From Prosopocoilus inquinatus (Eukaryota; Arthropoda; Insecta; Coleoptera; Lucanidae), in assembly GCA_036172665.1 (NCBI GenBank), contig CM069871.1, forward strand, positions 9,734,001 to 9,798,000: DNA of 64,000 bases, given 5' to 3'. This document shows positions 41,640 to 54,394 of the stretch, piece after piece (the stretch's first letter is position 1; each line of letters opens with the position of its first letter). The position numbers were made by a program, and so were the translations under genes. The notes below the pieces were generated by a model. It worked only from the letters and a program-made list of their open reading frames with translations. It was not told the origin of the DNA and searched no databases.

Positions 41640-44160
41640 AAAGTTATTTCCTAAATATCTCATTAAATCCATTGCAATAAGGCACGACACTTGTTCAACA
41701 AATGCAGAATCTGATTCAAGTATTTACTTACGAAGCGAACTGTTTAAAATTGAAAATTTCCATAAAATGGAGTGGAGAAAATGACTCTCAAAAAAAAAAC
41801 AAAGAAAGAAAGATGATTATTGTTTTATTCCCCCTTATTTATTCAAAAATTATTTCGTAAGTACCTCAATAAATCAGTTGAAATTAAGCTTGAGATTCGT
41901 TCGACAAAACTTAGGGCCATTTCAGAATCTGATTCAAGTATTTACTTAGGAAGTTAACTGTTCAGAAAAATTGGAAATTTCCTTAAAATGGAGCGGAGCA
42001 AATGACTCTCAAAAAAAAAAACAAAGAAAGAAAGATTATTATTGTTTTATTCCCCCTTATTTATTCAAAGATTATTTCGTAAATACCTCAATAAATCCGT
42101 TGAAATGAAGCTTGAGATTCGTCCAACAAAACTTAGGGCCATTTCAAAATCTTATTCAAGTATTTACTTAGGAAGTGAACTGTTCAGAAAAATTGGAAAT
42201 TTCCTTAAAATGGAGCGGAGCAGATGATCCTCAAAAAAGCAAAGAAAGATTATCATTGTTTTATTTCCTCTTATTTATTGAAAGATCATTTCGTAAATAT
42301 CTCAATAAATCCGTTGAAATAATGAGGCTTGAGATTTAGGGCCGTTGCAAAATGTGATTCAAGCGCCTACTTAGGAATCGAACGTTTCATTATTATTATC
42401 ATTTTATTTTGGTCGCAGGAAAAACGGAAACCCTTTGAGAATCAAATAAATCAAGCGGTTTGACGCTAACATATCTTTTTTTTTTGGAAAACTAATTTTT
42501 TGTTTCTTAATTTTTATTTCTTTTTGTCGTGTAGCTTGTTGTGTTGTAATAACAATTTCCTGCGGTTTCTTATTTGTTTTCTGTAGACGATTTGATCTGT
42601 TCCAAGCAAGAAATGCCGATTCTCTTTTGTTTTTTTTCGTTTTACTTTTTTTGTTCGCCATATTCTTCGTCCTATTTCGATGTTTGCTTTTTTTCCCAGT
42701 TCCTTTTTTTGATTTCTCGTCATCTGTACGAACAATCCGCCTTTTTCGTTTTTTTTTCTGTTCATCTCTTTCCTTGTACTTCGCTGTTCATTATTCGAGT
42801 TTTCTTCTGTTTCTTTTACTAATCGAATTAATTTCTCATTCGGCAATTCATTCAGATTTTTTTTTTTTTTTAATTTCTTTTCATCGTACCTATTAATTTA
42901 TTGTGTTGCGTTACTTCTTTTGTTTGCCGTCGACGATTTGATCTACTCCACTCCAGAAACGCCGATCTTCTTTTGTTTTGTTTTTTTCTGTGCGTCGTGT
43001 AATTCCTATTTCGACGTTTTCTTCTTCGGTTTTTTTTTTGTTTCCGACTTTCGTTTCTTGTTCACTTCTTCTTACTAAAAAAAAATAACTGAAAAATGGA
43101 AAATTTCTACAAGATGGAGCAGACGAACCTCAAAAAAAATACGCACATATTATTTCGTAAATGTCTTAATAAAACCGTTGAAATAGGGCTTGAGATTATT
43201 TCAAGAAAATTTTGTGCTCTTGTAGATTCGGATTTAAGTAAGTACCTTATTAGGAAGCGCATAGTTCAGAGAAATTTTAAATTTCAGCGCAAGATGGAGG
43301 AGATGGCCCTCGAAAAGAAATGAAAATTATTTCGTAAATATCTTCTTAAATCCGTTTAAATGAGGATTGAGATTCGCGCAACAAAATTTAAAGCCGTTGT
43401 AGAATCTGATTCAGGTACTTACTTAGGAAGCGAACGGTTCAGAAAAAGCGAAAGTTTGATCAAGATGGAGCAGATGACAAAAAAAGATTATTTCGTAAAT
43501 ATCTCAATAAATTCGTCGAAATGAGGCTTGAAAGTACCGTCGGGTGCATAGAAAAGTGAACGATTTTAATCGCCACTGTATGTCCGGCTTTGATTTACGG
43601 ATTTTTGGATAACGGACTAACGTTACTTGATTGTCAAAAATATATTGAAGTTTCTTTTACAAAACTAAAATAACGCAAAATTCCTATTGGAGTCGTTTAC
43701 TTTTATTAGCACCCGATGGTACATATTTAGGATTCTACAATTGTTTTAAATTTTATTTTGAACGAATCTGAGGCCTCATTTAAATGGATTGATTGAGATG
43801 ATTAAGAAATAATAATCTTTTTTTTTTGAGGCTCATCTGCTCCATCTTCATGCAATTTTAAAGTTTTCTGAGAATGGTTCAGAAAACTTTAAAACTTCAA
43901 TAATCTTTTTTTTTTGAGGTTCATCTGCTCCAGCTTGATGATATTTTACAGTTTTGTGAGAATGGTTCAGAAAACTGTAAAACTTCATCAAGATGGACCA
44001 GATGAGCCTCAAAAAAAAAGATTACTTCTTAATAATCTCAATCAATGCGTTTAAATGAGGTCTGAGATTCGTTCAAAACAAAATTTAAAACAACTGTAGA
44101 ATCTGATTTAAGTAGGCACCTACTTAGGAAACGAACGGTTCAGAAAAATTGAAAATGTCA
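41640..44160. repeat. ~215-bp tandem repeat, interrupted, with inverted copies at the right end
   Basis: GATTATTTCGTAAATACCTCAATAAATCCGTTGAAAT, GAGATTCGT, GAATCTGATTCAAGTATTTACTTAGGAAG and AAATGGAGCGGAGCAGATG recur from about 41640, 41856, 42070 and 42287, and again from 43148, 43326 and 43488. The gap at 42390-43090 is a pyrimidine-rich tract without a gene. At 43800-44015 two units are inverted. Confidence 0.8.
43915..44015. repeat. Foldback hairpin, ~100 bp
   Basis: TTTTTTTGAGGTTCATCTG and TACAGTTTT pair with AAAACTGTAAAACTTCATC and GATGAGCCTCAAAAAAAA around AGAATGGTTCAG. A shorter version of the same hairpin precedes it at 43820-43890. It is made from head-to-head units of the surrounding array. 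Confidence 0.7.
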
Positions 44161-44678
44161 TCAAGATGTCGACAAAAGCAGTGAACAGAGACGGACTCAA
44201 GGCCAACACGGGGCCTATAAAAATAAATTTTTGTGGACGATCGACGTCTACGTTTTACTACACTGAAAGAAGTCCGTAACAAATTATTCAAAAAAGAAGA
44301 AACCAATTTCACGTTGCCATTTCTGTTAAGTTTGTGGAATATTTTTTACTCTCCTTGTACTTTTCCTGCTAAAAGAAAAATAATTTCCCCATTTTTTGAT
44401 ATAGGTACTGCGATGCTCAACTTAAAAATGATACTCCTGCATACGAACCACACCCTTACGAACATTCAGCGTAAGAGCCACGAAACTGTCGAATGGTCAA
44501 ATCATTTTAGCTGAGCGTCATAGTACCTATTGCTTTGAATTCAATGATTCCAAAAGTATATAGAACTTAACTACGAAATACAGTAATTTATGAAAATGCA
44601 AAACTTGTACGCCACCCTCGAAACCATTTCTCACCCTCGCTGCTTTTCATCCAATGTCGTCTTTCGCACATGTAATGA

Positions 44679-44679
44679 A

Positions 44680-44713
<34 letters not shown>
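44679..44713. repeat. (ATT)n microsatellite
   Basis: About eleven ATT triplets occur in a row. They produce poly-Tyr, poly-Ile or poly-Asn runs in open frames on both strands, none of which is a gene. The surrounding stretch 44160-45585 is otherwise unrecognised and includes a G-run/C-run hairpin at 44928-44971. Confidence 0.95.
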
Positions 44714-44714
<1 letters not shown>

Positions 44715-45585
44715 TCAATTTCGCAGCGACTTCGATAAAGTTGAAACATGGCGATGTAATAAAGTTTATGGAAATGGAAATGAGAGATGACGCAAAGGGG
44801 AGGGGGGTGCTCGTTGTCTTTACTCGAAACGTATTTACCCCCTCTGGTTTCTTCCAATGCTCGGTGTCGAAAACCAAAAAATTCTTATTATTTCCGGCTT
44901 GGAACTGTCATTTGCAAGATCGTTAACGAGAGGGGGGGGGTCCTAATTTTCACTTTAGCCCCCCCCCCTCCAAGGGCGACTCTTCAGGGGAACGTAATGT
45001 CACACAATCAGCGCGATTAAAAGTACAAGTGCTCTTGAGGACCTCGTCCCCGTGGGACCCTAATGGCCCTCCTCGTTGTGGCGAATTAGTTTTCTTTTTA
45101 CGACAGGCAAATGAGTGCGTAGGGGTGGGAGGGGGGTTGAGGAATTGAAGGCTCGTCTGCTGCTTTGTATGCACCCCTGTGCGTGCAATTGTATCAATAT
45201 TATTGGGTTACCCGAACGTTTGCTTTTCACAGCGCGGACGGAATCGTGTTTACTGAACCAAACAAGTTAGGTATGTACGCCTACGACCCTCTCGGCACTC
45301 GCCCCGTCGAAAACTTAATTAGGTTGCTTGCGTTCGGGGTTTTAGAATCAATCGGAAGAGGAAAGGGGGACGGCGGGGGTGAGGGCTCTTTAAAGAACGA
45401 TTCGTTTTGTTTTTTTTTTTTGTTTAGAAAGAAAGAATTATTCATTCCGTTTGGAGGGTTTGTTTTGAAAAGAAGGGGAAGGAATGGGTATCATCTCTTA
45501 AATCTCTTAATTTCGAGCGTAAAAAAATAGGACATAAATTAAAGAAATGAATGCGCTTAGAAAAATACTCTTAGATCAAGTTTTG

Positions 45586-46010
45586 CAATTGAATCGACGA
45601 GTGCATAATGATGTTTAGTCCAAATAACTTTGTAGATTTTTATTTTAAGTTAATTATTGACTTAAAATTCTTTCAGGTAAGGATATCTGAAGCCTCCTGA
45701 AGCCAATAATTACTTAAAATAAAAATCTAGTAAAAGTTATTTGTAGTTTTCTCAACACAGTAAATTTGGGCTGAACACGATTATGCACTCATCGATTCAA
45801 TTGCAGCTCAATTGGTGAGCTGAGGCTTAAACCCTTAGCGACGATTATTTTAACAATTGTCGTAAAGGGTTTAAAGTTAAACCATCATTATAAAACTGGG
45901 TCTTAATGTAACAGTAAATTGTAACAGTCACAATCCGTTGAACCGGTTTTGGCAACAGCGCCCGCGCGATCGCCACTATGGTTTGCAGGTAGACGTGGCA
46001 ACGTCGCTCT
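45586..46010. repeat. Dispersed repeat, copy B (empty MITE site)
   Basis: This copy is homologous to 6870-7449 in the same orientation, with the inner inverted pair and the AACAGTCACAATCCG and CGTCGCTCT end. At the point where copy A carries the 128-bp MITE this copy reads CTGGGTCTTAATG without interruption. Positions 46011-46557 show nothing recognisable. Confidence 0.85.
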
Positions 46011-46557
46011 GTTTATCGGACACTGAGGCGTATTCTGTAACTTATTAACGGGCTGTTAAAATTTAAAATAGAGTTCCATGATTGGTTGTTACCTTAGCAA
46101 CAAAATTTAACACCTCTTTAAATTTAACGGTTTTGTTACAGAATAGACCCCACTGGCTCCTTACTTGTCCTATACTTCAAATATTCTGACGTCGCCGTTT
46201 CCGATTGGTTGGGCCATCTTGGTACGGTTAAGCAACGGGAAGAAAAGACGGAAATGCGCTTTGGCTAAAGTGACTAGATTTTAATTTGGATAACGCGGGA
46301 CGACCCAATCCAACCCAACCTTCCAACCTTCTTTTTAAGCATCGACCCCTTAAAACAAAAGAAAGCTTCCATCGACCTCTCCCTTATTTTAAACTTAATT
46401 ATGACTACAAACACGTTAGAATAAAAAGTAAAATTAATTTCATAATTAAAAAAGTCGATATCATACATATTCTACTTACTCAATGAATTTTATTGTCTAG
46501 TTAAAATATTATCTGGCTTGTTGTTATATTGAAGCGCGTTATATTGAATTGTTTAAA

Positions 46558-47400
46558 GCGCCATCTATTATCCCAAAGTGAAAACCAATTTAATGTCGTA
46601 CTGAATTGTTTAAATCGCCATCTATTATCCCAAAGTGAAAACCAATTTAATCATAATCAAAAATGAGGTTTCACGATTATAATTTTTTTATTACGTGAAA
46701 TGTAAGCACGTAAGAGCATGTACGAGTTATTCCATCTGTTGTCTGAAAGTGAAAATTATTTTAGCCTAATTTTCTATAAATGAGTTTCTTCTTCACTCTC
46801 GCAAATTCCCTGCCTTCCAACTTTGCAATGATTGGAATTTCAAAAATAAAAATCAAGGCGTGACAGAAACCATCGAAATTACCGCCATCTCTTTACCAAA
46901 CGGGAAAACAACTCTATTCAAATTTCCCGCAGCAGTATTTCTCTTTTTCGCTGACGTTCTCAGCAACATGATTATTGGTCTTGCAATTTCGCAGCGGCTT
47001 TAATTTCGAAATTAAATTTTGAATATCCAAAATCAAGTTGCGAATAGGTCACGTGGAGCGCCATCTCGTGACCAAAAATGAAAGCTATTTTTTTTTTGTT
47101 AATTTCAAATGAAAGTAGGTTTACTTTCAATAATAACTTGTACTTCTGCCTTTGCAGTATTTTCAGGTAATTGAATTTAAAAAATTAAACGCGTCGTAGT
47201 GAAATATTTAGAGCGCCATCTGTTCTTGATTTTCTAAAAAAGATATCTAATTGCCCTAATCGAACTGCAAAAACATGATTTCATTTTGACACTCTTAGTA
47301 AATTAATAAATCTAAATCGAACTGAAAACAGAATCAATCCAAAGCGTGATAGTAAAGACAGAAATCATTCACAGCGCCATCTCTCTGGGCCAAAAAAGAA
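46558..47400. repeat. GCGCCATCT satellite, block 1
   Basis: Cores lie at about 46558, 46615 (TCGCCATCT), 46733 (variant), 46883, 47058, 47213 and 47374, mostly 155-175 bp apart. After the core, AAAGTGAAAACTATTT-type words follow, and before it TGAATTATTTAGAG-type words. The block is related to 60730-63190. The stretch 47400-48128 has no recognisable content. Confidence 0.75.
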
Positions 47401-48128
47401 AAAAACTATTTTAATCAAGTAATATTCTATCGCTACGTGCTCATCGACAGCTTTGTGTTAAAAAAAATTCAGTATTTTTTTTAGCAAATAATTATTATCC
47501 GGCGAAAATATTTTTTCGCCGGCGCTTTCCAAAAAGTGGTACTTTTTTTATACAACACGGCGGGAAGCGGGACAAAATGTTAAAACTCGGGACTGTCCCA
47601 CCAAAATTGGGACGTATGGTCACCTTAGCTTTTGCGGGCAATCCTCTTGCCATTATCGATACCGTCACGTTCGGAAGCAGGTTGTGTGTGTTATATTTTC
47701 TCGTGGATGGGTTCGGAATTTATTGCAAAATCCGATTAAGGCTCAAATCATACACGGCAGCGTGCCACGTCCAGTCATTTTGCTCCCTTTAAAAGTTACC
47801 ATGGTTTTAAATGAAGCAATTCTCACCCGGTAGCATTTTATTTTTAAATCATAGGAAGAACCCAAATGACGCGACGCGACGCGCTGCCGTGTGCGAATTG
47901 AGCCTAATGCAGTTAATCTGGAATTAGATCGACTCGTCGTGTCCTGCACTGTAAAAAGCTCGTGTCATTTTAACCAACGATCTGTTTAATAAAAACAGGT
48001 ATGTTCTGTTTCCGTTATCAACTGCGTTGTTTGACCCGTCATTTCTTTCTCCCTTTCACCTAGAAATCGTTTTTAGTTGATTGAAGTTACTTACTTGCTA
48101 GATCTTTCTCTGCCGGATTAATTGTTAT

Positions 48129-51100
48129 ATACAGGGTGTTCCACTTAAGGCGGATTCTTTCATACCTCTCTAGTTATTAATTTTACGAAAAAATGTTTCA
48201 AATGAAAGCTTTACACGATCATGTGGAACATATTTTAAAATTAGTTTGACGTGTACAGAGTGTTCCGTTTAGCCTGGGCGTTAGGTCATTTCGTTTTCGA
48301 ATTTCGATTCTCATTTGTTTCCACCGATATTTGTTTAAAAGTGATTTTATTTTGGTTTGTGGACGTAATATTGAGTGCTTCTATTTTTCTTTTATTTCAT
48401 TATTTCATTATTTTTTTTTTTTTGAAGATTTTCTGCTGTTTTACGATCATCATTTGTTCTCTCGATTTTTTTGGACAGTTTTTTGTTTCTCTCTCTAATT
48501 AATTCTAATTTTTATTATCTCCTTACAGTTTCCGGTATATTGTAATTTTTAATCATTTTCGTTTATTTTGACATTTCTCACATCAGAAAATACAATTCAT
48601 CTGTCGATTGTCAATTTGTTTCAACCGATTTTCGCTTAAAATTAATTTTATTTTGTTTTGTGGGCGTGTCACTGGATGCTTATATATTTTTCTTTCATTA
48701 TTCAGCTTCTCGACATGTTTCTGAAGTTTTTCTGTTATCCTGCGATGGTCATTTGTTTCTATCGTTTTATTTAACTTTAAAATTTTTGTTTCGTTTCTCT
48801 AATTATTTCTATTTTTTTTTAAATATTATTACAATTCTCAGTACGTTGTCATTTTTATATTTTTCTTTTAACTTGACATCTTTTACGTTGGAAAAAAAGT
48901 CTCCGGTCGATTCTTGTTTGTTTTGCGGGCGTGTCACTGGGTGCTTCCATTTTTTTTTTCATTCATTATTTATCTTTTCGACATGTTTTTGAAGTTTTTC
49001 CGTTGCCCTGCGATCGTCATTTGTTTCCACCGAGTTTTTAATTTATGTCTGAGACAATTTTTGTTTTGTTTCTCTCTATTAATTATTTCTATTTTTTTAT
49101 TACCTCGCTACAGTATGTTGTCATTTTTTATAGTTTTCCTTCATCTCGACATTTCTCATGTTGAAAAAGTTGTTTTCCTCTGTCGATTTTATTTGTTTCA
49201 ATCGATTTTTGTTTAAAACTGAATTTGGTTTTGTTTTGTGGGCGTGTAATTAGGTGCTTCCTTTTTTCTTATCTAGGTTCTCAATGTATATTTTATAGTT
49301 TTTCCGTTATCTTGCGATCGTCATTTATTTCTATCGATTTTCGTTGTTTATGTCCGAGATGAAAAAAAATTGTTTGTTTTTTGTTCCGAGCAATTTTCAG
49401 TATATGCCATCATTAGGGATCGGAATCACATATGTCGACGTCATCATGCCAGCGGTGTACAGCATCTACATTGTTATAAAGAACTCGTGAATACCAATTT
49501 GGAATTCGTGGCACTTCACAATTTATCTTGAAGAGGACTGCGCAATAAAAGCTAATTAAAAATAGTTTTGTTTCTTTTTCGTATTATTAGATGTGCTATT
49601 TAATTCTCTTTTCAGTGATATAGGGTTGTCGATATCTGTCGTTTTCAGTATAAAATCTTCTTACGATTTTTAAAAATACACGAAATATTGAGACCCTTGT
49701 GTTAGTTGCTATAGTTACAGAGCAAACAAATTGCTTGTTTATCTTTCCCTAAGATTATTAAGTATCAGGTGACATTCAAAATGTGCAAATTAATCTGTAA
49801 GGTCTCTTGCGTAAGAAAACTTGATAGGTACGGATTTTACTCTTGCCATAGGTATCTAAGCTAATAAACCCTAAGAAGAAATTACTATTGCTGTGGATAT
49901 TTACATGTGGACACAGCAAGACGTTGTTTTGTGGGCGTGTAATTAGGTGCTTCCTTTTTTTTTATCTAAGTTCTCAATGTTTATTTTACAGTTTTTCCGT
50001 TATCCTGCGATCGTCATTTATTTCTATCGATTTTCGTTGTTTATGTCCGAGATGAAAAAAAATTGTTTGTTTTTTGTTCCGAGCAATTTTCAGTATATGC
50101 CATCGTTAGGGATCGGAATCACATATGTCGACGTCATCGTGTGAGCGCTGTACAGCATCTGCATTGTTGTAAAGAACACGTGTAAACCAATTTGGAATTC
50201 GGGGCGCTCCACAATTTATCTTGAAGAGGACTGCGCAATAAAAGCAAATTAAAAATAGTTTTGTTTCTTCTTCGTAAATAAGCCACTCGTTTTCGTTCTG
50301 ATGACGTCAAAATATGTGATTCCGATATTCACATGTGGACACAGCAAGACATGCTCCAGCAGTTGGAATATTTTTAAACGAATTCGCTGTTTTATGAAAC
50401 CCTAAGATGCGGTTAAATGAAGATACTGAGCAGGTCAACTGACTGGTCCTCCTCCACGAATCCACTTATTCGTTAAAAAATGTTTCAACTGCTGAAACAC
50501 GTCTTGTTGTCTCCACATGTATCTATCCACAGCAACAGAAGTTTCTTCTTAGGGTTTCTTTAGCTTGGATATCCATGGCAAGAGTAAAATCCGTACCTAT
50601 CATGTTTTCTTAAGCAAGAGACATTCTTAAAGATTAATTTTAACATTTTGAATGTCACGTGATACTTAATAATCTTAGGGAGAAATAAACAAACAATTTG
50701 TTTGTGTTTGCTCTCTAACCATAGCAACTAGCATAAGGGTCTCAATATTTCGTGTATTTTCAAAAATCCTAAAACATTTTAATACTGAAAGAACTATTAA
50801 CGACAGATATCGACAACCCTTTCATTGAAAAGAGAATAATTGAAATAGCGCATTTAATAATGATTAAAGTTATATGGCACTCAATAAAAAAAAAGTTATC
50901 ATAGTTTGAATATTCTCAAGTTTATTAATTTCTTTTTAAAGAACTTATGTTGCTAGAATTTTTTCTTTACAGTGTAACTGAAAAAGCGTTTCAAGACGAA
51001 ACTTTTGCAAGAAACCACAAGTCCCTAACGTCATTTGTTCGGAAGATATTTGCATTTGTTTGAGGTACAGCAAGAGCGATATTTTTTTAAAAAAGTTGAA

Positions 51101-51393
51101 TAACGCGAAAATGGTTTAGATTAGACCTTATGTATGGTACACAAGATCACATTAAAATTCAAGGTCACATTAAAATTCAATCCAGAACCCGAAAATATAA
51201 AAATATATAGGGTGTTCCATTTAAAATAATGAAGTGACCTAAAGCCCAGGCTAAACGGAACACTCTGTATACGTCAAACTAATTTTAAAATATGCTCCAC
51301 ACGATCTTGTGAAACTTTCATTTGAAATATATTTTCGTAGAATTAATGGCTAGAGAGGTATGAAAGAATCCGCCTTAAGTGGGACATCCTGTA
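48129..51393. mobile_element. 3.27-kb TIR element, TACAGGGTG-ended
   Basis: The left arm, 48129-48288, starts TACAGGGTGTTCCACTTAAG. It is inverted at 51235-51393, which ends GGGACATCCTGTA. Arms of ~160 bp share GAATCC, CTAGAGAGGTATGAAAG, ACGATC.TGTG and TAAACGGAACACTCTGTA. Inside lie a ~330-bp tandem array (48300-49400), two copies of a smaller MITE and an inverted pair at 49608-49925 and 50499-50830. A third, single arm copy sits at 52311-52421. No transposase is recognisable. Positions 51394-53540 otherwise show nothing. Confidence 0.75.
48300..49400. repeat. ~330-bp tandem array, pyrimidine-rich
   Basis: TCATTTGTTTCNACCGATTTT, TTGTTTTGTGGGCGTGT, ACTGGGTGCTTCC, GTTTTTCCGTTATCCTGCGATCGTC and TTTCTCTCTAATTATTTCTATTTTT recur with starts near 48310, 48610, 48900 and 49190. 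The open frames here are repetitive Phe/Ser-rich translations of low-complexity DNA, with no start or splice context. The same array occurs inverted at 54395-55990. Confidence 0.8.
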
Positions 51394-53539
51394 TAACTAG
51401 AAGATTGAGATTGTGCAATAAATATTACGTTCTGGTTTACTTTTTCTTCTGTAATTCAAAGCTGCAAAATCGCCTTTTATGCATTAATTAAATTATGCAA
51501 AAATTGCTTCTTAATTTAATTATAAAATTGGCATAATATTGAAGTGACTGTCCACCTATTTACGATAAAATAAATTTATTTTGCCATGGAATTAAATTAT
51601 GTAGTTCAAATTGTTCAAAACTATTTATTGTTAATGAAGAATACTTTAGGTAATATTTAGTGATACAACAAAAAAATGTTTTTTTATACGTGGTCAAGTC
51701 ATAAAGTTCTGTTTTAAACCTTCGTTTTTAAATTCATCGTCTAAGCAATCGGCAGAAACAAATGAAGATTTGTCAACACTCAGATTAGAAGTGTCAAAAT
51801 TTTTCGTGTGTCATTTCCTGGAACCATGTAAACAAAAACTGCGTTTCAATTATTATTTTACATAATTGTGATTACGTCCTCGGCAATTATTGTTGCCAAT
51901 CTAGCAATTTTGTCACTGGATTTCGTAATTTTCTCTTAATGTAACTTTAGACAAATTTCAGCAAATTCCTACATGTCTGAAAGTTAGTAATTTTGCCTCC
52001 GATTTAGTAACATATCTGATAAGTTTTGCGTTTAATCTCAATTAATTCGGTTATTTTTCTTAATTTTGTGTAGGTTCGATTATAAAATAATTAACAATGT
52101 TTACCCAAAGCAAGCAAAAAAAAAAAAACTAAACGAGTTCGTTATATCAACAAAATCGTAAACTTGCGTAAACCACAGCGTAAACCTTCCACTGTAGCCA
52201 ATCTAGTAATCTTGACACTAGATTTGGCGACTCTGTTAAAATGTCAACAACTCTTGACAAATAATGGATTTAGTGCGAAGCTTGAAATGTACCTCGGCCA
52301 TAACACAAGCTTTTAAAATATGCTCCACACGATCTTGTGAAACTTTCATTTGAAACATTTTTTCGTAAAATTAATAACTAGAGAGGTATGAAAGAATCCG
52401 ACTTAAGTGGGACAGCCTGTATATTAAAAAAAAAATTACTTTTAACTTTTGCTTGATCGTTCCCGTCGCTTACTCATCCACCTGCTAATTACAGCGATCA
52501 CGAGAATTAATTTTAAACTGCAATTTAACTCATTTTCTGCGCTCTTATGTATCTACAATCATTCAAATTATAGCTAATAGAGACGTAAGCATAGTGATTG
52601 TTCCTTGCAAAAATCGGAAGCAGCGTAATTCAGTGAAGCAATTGCAAAGTAAACGATGCAATCAATTTCCGAGCTGATTGCTTTATAATGAGTCCCTTTA
52701 AACAAAAACTTACTATCCAGCCAACGATATCCAACCCTCATGCATGTGATTGCTGGATTATTTTAATCGAAGTCGGACGTTGAAGATTGTCTTGAAATTA
52801 ATGGAGGCAATCAAAGGCAAGGTACTAAAACGAACGCGAAAAAGAGAAGACTATTAAACCCGGCATAAAAATTACAAAATAAAATAAGAGCATGACTGTT
52901 GTTCGAGCGTGGCCAAAACGAGTCAAAGTAAAGTAACTTGTTGCAAATGAAATAAACGATTTCACATTCTATATTTATTTTAATTTATTTTTCTTCTTCC
53001 TGTTAATAGGATGTATTTAAGCGTTCATAAACGAGCTTGACAATGATAATAAATAAATAGTATTCCTGTTTGTCTAACTTATGTAAATGTAATAACCCTT
53101 CGGAACGAAGTCGAAAATAAAGTCACTCCACCACGGTCCAAGAAGTTTCCGGTTCTCCCACGTATACGAGGACGACGACGAGGAGAATCGCCTTAATCCT
53201 ATTAAACGCATTTACATGTTAATTACAGGCTGCACGAAAATATATAATGTTATTTAAAGATAATTATTATCGCATAAGTTATTTTACACCTGCTGGGAGG
53301 TACACGTTTAATGCACGTATTAATAACCGACGAATTAAATTTATCGGTCCTAATTATAGAAATTTCGGCGGCGCGCTGTTATTACTCGCCTCGTCGTTTT
53401 CCTTTTTTTTTCTTTCTTCTTTCTTCTTTCTTCCATGCCTGGAATTACAATTACATACTTTGTGATTGCTCCGTGTTTTTTTTTTTGTTTTAAGAACGAA
53501 GATTTCTAGAAAATTACAGAGTTTCGTCTTTACCTTACA

Positions 53540-53890
53540 TAATTTTTAATTTGTTGTGAAAGTCGAGGAGATCCTGCCGTTTAAATTGTTTAATGGAGGC
53601 GCGTTTAAAAAACGGCGCGGCGTTTCTCTTAAAAACCAAAACCGCGTAATGCAATCGTAAACCAATGAAATCGTGTTATCTTTACTCGTACCGAGCTCTA
53701 AATGGATCGGTTTGAAGTTACGCGAGTTTTAAAAGTCAGTGTATGGGTTTTGCTTGGTACACGGACGGAGGTTGGAAAGAAATCAATCCCTGATTGAACC
53801 AATGAGAATTCAGCTTTGCGACTAATCGAACCGAGGTCAAAACGAGCCAGTTTAAAAATTAAAATACGCGAAAGCTCAACTCGCGTAAGG
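53540..53890. repeat. Flank-type copy related to 59104-59440
   Basis: AATTTTTAATTTGTTGTGAAAG, GTCGAGGAGATCCTGC, TCGTACCGAGCTCTAAAT and GGGTTTTGCTYGGTACACGGACGG occur in the same order in both places. The segment ends in one diverged unit of the 123-bp repeat (53760-53880). Confidence 0.85.
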
Positions 53891-54074
53891 TGGTTTAAAA
53901 GAGATTATATACCATTACTGAAAAGGAAGATGTTACGCGCCTTGGTGGCAGATGGCGCAACTAGTACATAAAAAAATATGCTTGAAATATATCAAAAACG
54001 CAGGGGTAAATAATATAATTAGACAATAAAATACAATTACCAACGTCCGGATAACAGAAATCAGAAATGATGAC

Positions 54075-54392
54075 TAGAGATCGGAATCACATATTCTGAC
54101 GTCATCAGAACGAAACGAGTGGCTTATTTTTAAAAATCGTAAGAAGATTTTATACTGAAAACGACAGATATCGACAACCCTATATCATTGAAAAGAGAAT
54201 TAAATAATAGCACATCTAATAATACGAAAAAGAAACAAAACTATTTTTAATTTGCTTTTATTGCGCAGTCCTCTTCAAGATAAATTGTTGAGCGCCTCAA
54301 ATTCCAAATTGGTTTACCCGAGTTCTTTACAACAATGCAGATGCTGTACAGCGCTCACACGATGACGTCGACATATGTGATTCCGATCCCTA
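54075..54392. mobile_element. 318-bp MITE; further copies at 49414 and 50107
   Basis: The ends are TAGAGATCGGAATCACATAT and the inverse ATATGTGATTCCGATCCCTA, followed inward by GACGTCATC on both sides, giving ~32-bp inverted repeats. A truncated copy runs from 49414 to about 49677, and an internally deleted copy from 50107 to about 50327. It contains no open frame of note. Confidence 0.8.
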
Positions 54393-54394
54393 AT

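Noticed and set aside
42404..42896. Overlapping Lys-rich and Phe-rich frames
   Set aside because: Both strands are open because of a pyrimidine-rich tract interrupting a tandem array.
44990..45070. Possible collagen exon on the minus strand (GGTCCCACGGGGACG after CCATTAG)
   Set aside because: Only GPTGT fits. There is no third glycine in register and no donor in phase, and it lies 11 kb upstream of the other exons in a G/C-run region.
48251..49216. Phe/Ser-rich membrane-like frames
   Set aside because: They recur with the ~330-bp array and appear again in its inverted copy at 54.4-55.9 kb, as expected of T-rich repeats rather than genes.
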